In this document: one piece after another, positions 59,299-64,000 of the stretch
Layout of the letters: every line of letters starts with the position of its first letter
Numbering within the stretch: position 1 is the stretch's first letter
Origin: Taxawa tesnikishii (nom. ined.)
Lineage: Eukaryota; Ascomycota; Dothideomycetes; Dothideales
Reading direction: 5' to 3'
DNA: 64,000 bases
NCBI GenBank assembly: GCA_030247885.1
Contig: JAPDRO010000018.1
Span: 124,001-188,000, forward strand
Program-made: the position numbers and the translations under genes
Notes under the pieces: model-generated
Seen by the model: the letters and a program-made list of their open reading frames with translations, nothing else
What the model was told of the DNA's origin: nothing
Databases searched by the model: none

Positions 59299-60534
59299 CT
59301 TTGCTTGAATCTGCTTCTGGACACTGATCGCCGAGAACCCAATCCCGTCTTTTGATTCAATATTAGGAGGGTGTGTTCAATCTTTCTGTTTGATGCCACA
59401 TAGATGCCGTTGATGAAGATGCGGGGTTTAATGCGGGGCCCTCGGCTTTCTCTGCGGATGATTTGGAGATGAAGAGATGCAAAGAATGCTACAGGCTTGA
59501 GACATGATATCCTACCTTCTTAAGAATAGTAACATGCCAAGAGGTGAGTAGGTTGCTATGCAGAGTATGAGCAGCGTGATGGCCATCACCGTTTCTATCG
59601 GCGGTGGGGAGAGAAGCTGCCAGTGTGCTCGATGCTCCTGTGACAGCCGAACCTGTATTGTTGCTGTGGTTCATGGCAAACACGCATTGCCCACCGCGGT
59701 ATAGAAGTAGCAGCATCGAGGGGTTGAAACCTGTAGCGAACATGTACGTGGCACAAGCCAAACCTTCGTTCCGACATTGTCCTCTCATAGCGTCTGCTTG
59801 CCGAGGAGTAATCCGAACCACCTCCCTTTAAATTCATCGCATCCGGCCGAACCGCGCAATGCCTCCTACGAACACTAGCTCGCATCACCTGCACGTCCGT
59901 CAATGACAGGCACAACCGGTGTGTGTCACGACAGCCATGTCGCGTATGCAACACGCAACCCCGAACTCGACGGCTTTCTTGGCCGCAATCTAATCAGATC
60001 ATCATCACCTACCTCCTGCGCACGAACCAGGGACGATCGCTTTCCTTCGTGACGCAGGTGGAACTGGCGCGTTGTGGATGAGGTGGTGTTTCTTAACAAG
60101 TCTCCACCACGTGCATTGAGTTAGACGTTTGGATTAGGTTATCTGATCCGGCGCCGAGAGAGAACCGAATGAAAAATCTGATTGCAGATCCTTGGCGGCC
60201 CCTCCGTGCGCCGGCAATTGCTGCGAGTTGCTGTATGTGGAGGGTTCGTTTCCCTTGTGCCCCTGTGTCTGACCTTTCTTTTTTTCCAAAGTGAGGATCT
60301 GCCGTCGCGAACAATGAAAAAGGCTCCCAAAAACATCAACTGAGATGTTGGAGTTCGGATGGATACAGAAGTCATATCAAGCGTTCATGTTCAATTGACC
60401 ACGCTTTCGGGCCCCATAGATATATGTAATAGCGCCAGAAAATGCTCGCTGCGTGAAACCAGTAGATAATCGTAAATCATAACCACACACTCTCCTTCCT
60501 ACGCCTCAGATTGGGCATGTCTATCTCCCACCGC
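59299..60534. other. Promoter region of the IlvD-type dehydratase
   Basis: About 1.2 kb between the dehydratase start and the ABC exporter stop. Frames up to ~120 codons are present but without protein character. Confidence 0.5.
59986..60147. promoter_or_regulatory. Iron-GATA-type sites upstream of the dehydratase
   Basis: TTATCTGAT at 60139-60147 is the exact reverse complement of ATCAGATAA (consensus ATCWGATAA). A second ATCAGAT core lies at 59993-59999 within CAATCTAATCAGATC, a 15-mer repeated with one W change at 56829-56843 in the sidA promoter. They lie about 700-850 bp upstream of the dehydratase ATG. Confidence 0.5.
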
Positions 60535-63500
60535 TCATACAAGCGTTTGCGCCTTAACCATACTGGCATACATTCCTCCGCGAGCGACGAGGTCAGCATG
60601 TTTACCAACCTCCGCAATCTTTCCTTGCTCAAAGACATAGATACGATCCGCATCCTGCACCGTCGAGAGACGATGCGCCACCACTATCGTTGTTCGGCCT
60701 GTCGATGCGCCCTTCACGGCTTCCTTAATGTCCTGCTCACTATGGGCATCGAGTGCTGATGTATACTCGTCCAGCAGTAGGACCTCTGGGGAGCGGACCA
60801 GCGCTCGAGCGATTGCTATGCGCTGTTTCTGGCCTCCCGACAACTTCGAGCCGTTAACACCGCACTCGGTATTGTAGGCCTCGGGGAGACTCATGATGAA
60901 GTCGTGGATACCACATTGCTTGCAGACGTCTTGAATGTCGTGATCACTGACGGTTTGGCCGGGCGCGGCACCGAGACCAATGTTGTAGGAAACGGAGCCA
61001 GGGAAGAGATCAGGGTCTTGTGGAACTAAGCCTAGACGTGCGCGGTGTTCGGTCACCGGTGTAAGCCGTATGTCCTCTCCGTCCATCAGGACAACGCCAG
61101 CTGTGGGATCGTAGAAGCGTTCCAGAAGCGAGATGATTGTTGACTTGCCGGCACCACTTGAGCCCACCAGGGCGACAAATTCACCGGGGCGTATTGCCAA
61201 GCTGACATCGCTCAATGCTGGTATGTCGGGCTTTGAAGGATAAGCAAGGGTGACATCCGCTAGCTCGATTTGACCAGCAGGACCAGATTGCTTCTTTTCA
61301 CCCAACGTTGAAACGCTTTCCAGAACGCCAGTAAGTTTGTCAGACAACGATTGATCAGCCATGATGGACGGCTTCTCGTCATGTAGAGTAAAGACATTCC
61401 GTGCGGCGGCATTCGCCCGTGCGATTTCAGGCGATAAGCTGAATACTTGGCCAGCGCTTTGAGCCGAGAACAGAAGAGCCGGAAGCACTATGAAGAACTG
61501 GAGTTCGGTGTACATGCCGCTCCGAACCTGTTTCGATCCCCTATACTAACGTTAGCCGGTCCCCAAAGATGAGCTGATCTCGCTCGCAGATCGACTTACC
61601 ACCAGTATGCCAAGGCGTACACGAAATAGGTGATGGAGAGGGAGAGCGCAAGTAAGGTGTTTGAGAATAGGGAGAAGCGGAGTCCGGCTTTGTATGGTTT
61701 CGCCAACGCGTCTTTGTACTTTTGACAGAACCCGCGCTCTTTACCCAATGCTGCGACGGTTCGGATACTGCGGCAAGCCTCAGCAGCGATAGACGCGGCT
61801 TCGCTGTAGGCTGTGCGATGTCTGGCCTCTGCCATAGCCAGGACCCTCAATCGTATGTACCCAGATGCGATCATGACAGGGACAGCGGAGAGAAGCACAA
61901 CAGCGATCTTCCAAGCCACCACGTGCGAGAGGATAATTCCACCGAGGACGGAAGTCGTGACTGTGAAGATGGTTCCAAGCGCCACACCCGACAAGCAGCT
62001 GAGCTGCCCAGCTTCAGTCTTGAGACTAGTCATTATAGATGTTGTGGAGTGGCCGGAAAACCATTGCATGTCTTGCCGCAAGATGTTCTTCAGTGACAGG
62101 TCTTGTACCTTAGCCACGAAGTGAGCAGATACTAGCCCGAAGGCGGAGCCACTAATGGTGTAGGAGAGAAAAGCCGCGATTGCCAGTAGGAAAAATATGA
62201 GGCAGAACAGGTTCGCTCTTCGTAGGAAATTGCTACCCTGAGAGTCCTCGTTGAGTAGTTGGATGAGGTTGCCAAAGACGATTGCTTCGCCCAGGATGAC
62301 GCCTCCGCTCACTATCGAGGCGACCAGACCCAGAAAGATCCAAGGAGAGTCAGGCCTGCTCAGCCTGAAGCATCTTCGCAAGATAGTGCGAGTGCTCATT
62401 TGCTTGCTTTTGTCCTTGGCAGATGATTTGTCGGAGTCGCTTTTCTCTACCGATGAAGAGGAGCTTCTGGCAAGCGATTCGGCAGAAGCGTACTCAACCG
62501 ATATGGTTTTCTCAAGAGTAATCTTTTCCACTTCAGGTGTCGATGCTAAAGTTTGGGCTTCGATCATAGCTTTGTAAGCGCCATCTGCTTCCATAAGATC
62601 TTCATGATTGCCTTGCTCTAGCACTTTGCCAGCTCCCATTAACACGATGTTGCCCGCATCGGTCACAGTTGCCAGCCTATGAGCTACCATAACCACTGTA
62701 GTACCCCGAGAAGCAGCGCGTCTGACAGCCTCCAGCACCAACATCTCGCTCGCCGAGTCCAATGCGGAAGTAGGCTCATCGAGCAACAGTAAGGAAGGCC
62801 GCTTGACGAGTGCTCTGGCAAGGCAGATTCTTTGCTTCTGGCCTCCGGAGAGGTTTACGTAGCCACCTTGACCGATCACAGTATCGATTCCGTCAGGCAG
62901 GTGCGCAACGAAATCTAGGTGGGCGTCATCCGCAGCTTGCAAGCATCTTTCCTTGGCCTCCGCGTCCCCAAGTTTATGCTCACCAAGCCCATAGCGGATG
63001 TTGTCGAGGATAGAGCCCGAGAAAATAACCGATTCTTGCTCAACAAGTGAGACCTGCGCTCTAAGGCTCGCAAGATTGAAGTTTTTAATATCTTCGCCGT
63101 TGATAAAGATTTTGCCAGAGGAAACATCGTAGAGGCGTAAAAGAAGGGAGACAAGGGTACTCTTTCCGCACCCACTGGACCCCACGATGGCATTCATAGT
63201 GCCAGCCTTCAGAACCAGGTCCAGCTCGTCAAGGGCGCGTGAAGTGCTTCGCGAAGGGTAGACGAAGGTGGCACTCTTGAAGTGGATGTCCTTTCGGAAG
63301 GCTTCCTCAGGGAGAGGCGCTCCGCATGCCGAGTAGACGTCGATGTGCGTGCTCTCCCGATCGAGCACACTGTATATCGACTCTCCAGCTGCGGCTGCTG
63401 TTGCAAAAGCGCCCAAGAACGGTCCAAATTGTCCGACGACAAATGCTGCGTCCAGGATGAGAAATACAACAGCATATACTGTTCCAGCGCCGTCCAATCC

Positions 63501-64000
63501 CGCTTTCCGAGCTAGCCTCGAGCCTTCATAGAACGCCAAAGCGTTAGCTGCATACGCAGTGAAGAAGACAGCTCCCAACATCAATGCGGAAGCCAACGAC
63601 TTGCGCAGTGCGAAGCGGGCAGAGTTACAGAGCAACCGGTAGTGTTCTTGCGTGAGTCTGTTTGACATATTAAACGCCTGGACTACTTTGACCGAGCTAA
63701 TTGCTCCTTCCGCCAAGCGGCCCGCATGCTCTGCAAACTCAGAAGCCTTCTTCGAATACTTCGAAACCCAATGAGATCCGGAAACCACGATAAACGTCAT
63801 GAGTGGAATGACCGCAGCGAATAAAATGCCGGTCAGTCTGGCGTTGAGAATAAACCCCACCACGAATGCAGCCACAAAATAACTGATGGACTGGATGAAT
63901 ATGCCAACCTTCTCCGACGTTCCGATCTGAACAGTCTCAATCTTGTCCGTCAAAAGATTCGTGACATCAGGGTTGTGGATGTCGAAGTATGCTTGATCTA
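60535..64000 (-). CDS. ABC exporter, full-size MDR/ABCB type (5' end outside window)
   Basis: Two half-transporters in TMD-NBD-TMD-NBD order; the N-terminal ~150-250 residues lie beyond the right edge, where the frame is open to the last base (DQAYFDIHNPDVTNLLTDKIE). NBD1 has GSSGCGKST, YVNLSGGQKQR and LLLLDEPTSALD. A charged Ser-rich linker follows (ARSSSSSVEKSDSDKSSAKD), then six helices. NBD2 has GSSGAGKST, SKLSGGQKQR and VLLLDEYTSALD. One 59-nt intron at 61541-61599 splits LAYWW from GSKQVRSGMY. Both ATP sites look competent. It could export a siderophore or another metabolite of this locus (SitT in Aspergillus siderophore clusters is of this class), or be a general multidrug pump; substrate cannot be read from sequence. 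Confidence 0.92.

Overview
This is a gene-dense stretch of a filamentous ascomycete nuclear genome. The evidence is short introns (mostly 45-80 nt, GT...CTAAC...AG), ascomycete orthologue sets (NIC96 with an FG tail, ATG15, KES1/OSH4, DEF1, ERG6, PER1, SidA) and C6 zinc-cluster regulators. The style of the lineage-restricted proteins suggests a Dothideomycete, but that is inference. No transposon, virus-like element or CRISPR array was recognised.

Layout. 0-11.4 kb holds housekeeping genes: NIC96 nucleoporin (-), a VPS9-domain Rab GEF (-), then divergently the autophagy lipase ATG15 (+) and an oxysterol-binding protein (+). 11.4-20.8 kb is gene-poor, with a tryptophan-rich orphan, a short doubtful ORF, a probable HRI1-family gene and a conserved-looking orphan with an NPF motif. 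20.8-30.2 kb has mitochondrial ribosomal protein bL9m (+), a large repeat-rich secreted protein (-), a small uncertain gene and an RBR E3 ubiquitin ligase (-). 32-39.3 kb has a probable mitochondrial protein (-), DEF1 (+) and an F-box-like cysteine-rich protein (+). 39.5-44 kb has a decayed alpha/beta-hydrolase, a small single-pass membrane protein and PER1 (GPI lipid remodelling). 44.9-51.3 kb has ERG6 (sterol C24 methyltransferase), a Zn2Cys6 regulator directly behind it, a pterin-4a-carbinolamine dehydratase and an intron-bearing tRNA-Leu. 52-54 kb has a damaged polytopic membrane protein gene.

The last 10 kb looks like part of an iron/siderophore locus: sidA (L-ornithine N5-monooxygenase, first step of hydroxamate siderophores), an IlvD/Edd-type Fe-S dehydratase and a full-size ABC exporter that runs off the right edge. 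All three are on the minus strand. Both intergenic spaces between them carry groups of the ATCWGAT core bound by SreA-type iron GATA repressors, including one exact ATCWGATAA.

A pervasive feature affects reading of the whole window. At least a dozen otherwise intact genes lose frame by exactly one base, nearly always inside a run of 3-6 identical bases. Adding one base per break closes every splice phase and gives a whole-codon total. This points to homopolymer under-calling in the assembly rather than mass pseudogenisation. Two genes also carry a nonsense codon that this cannot explain. Exon coordinates given in the entries were derived by eye from splice signals and codon phase.
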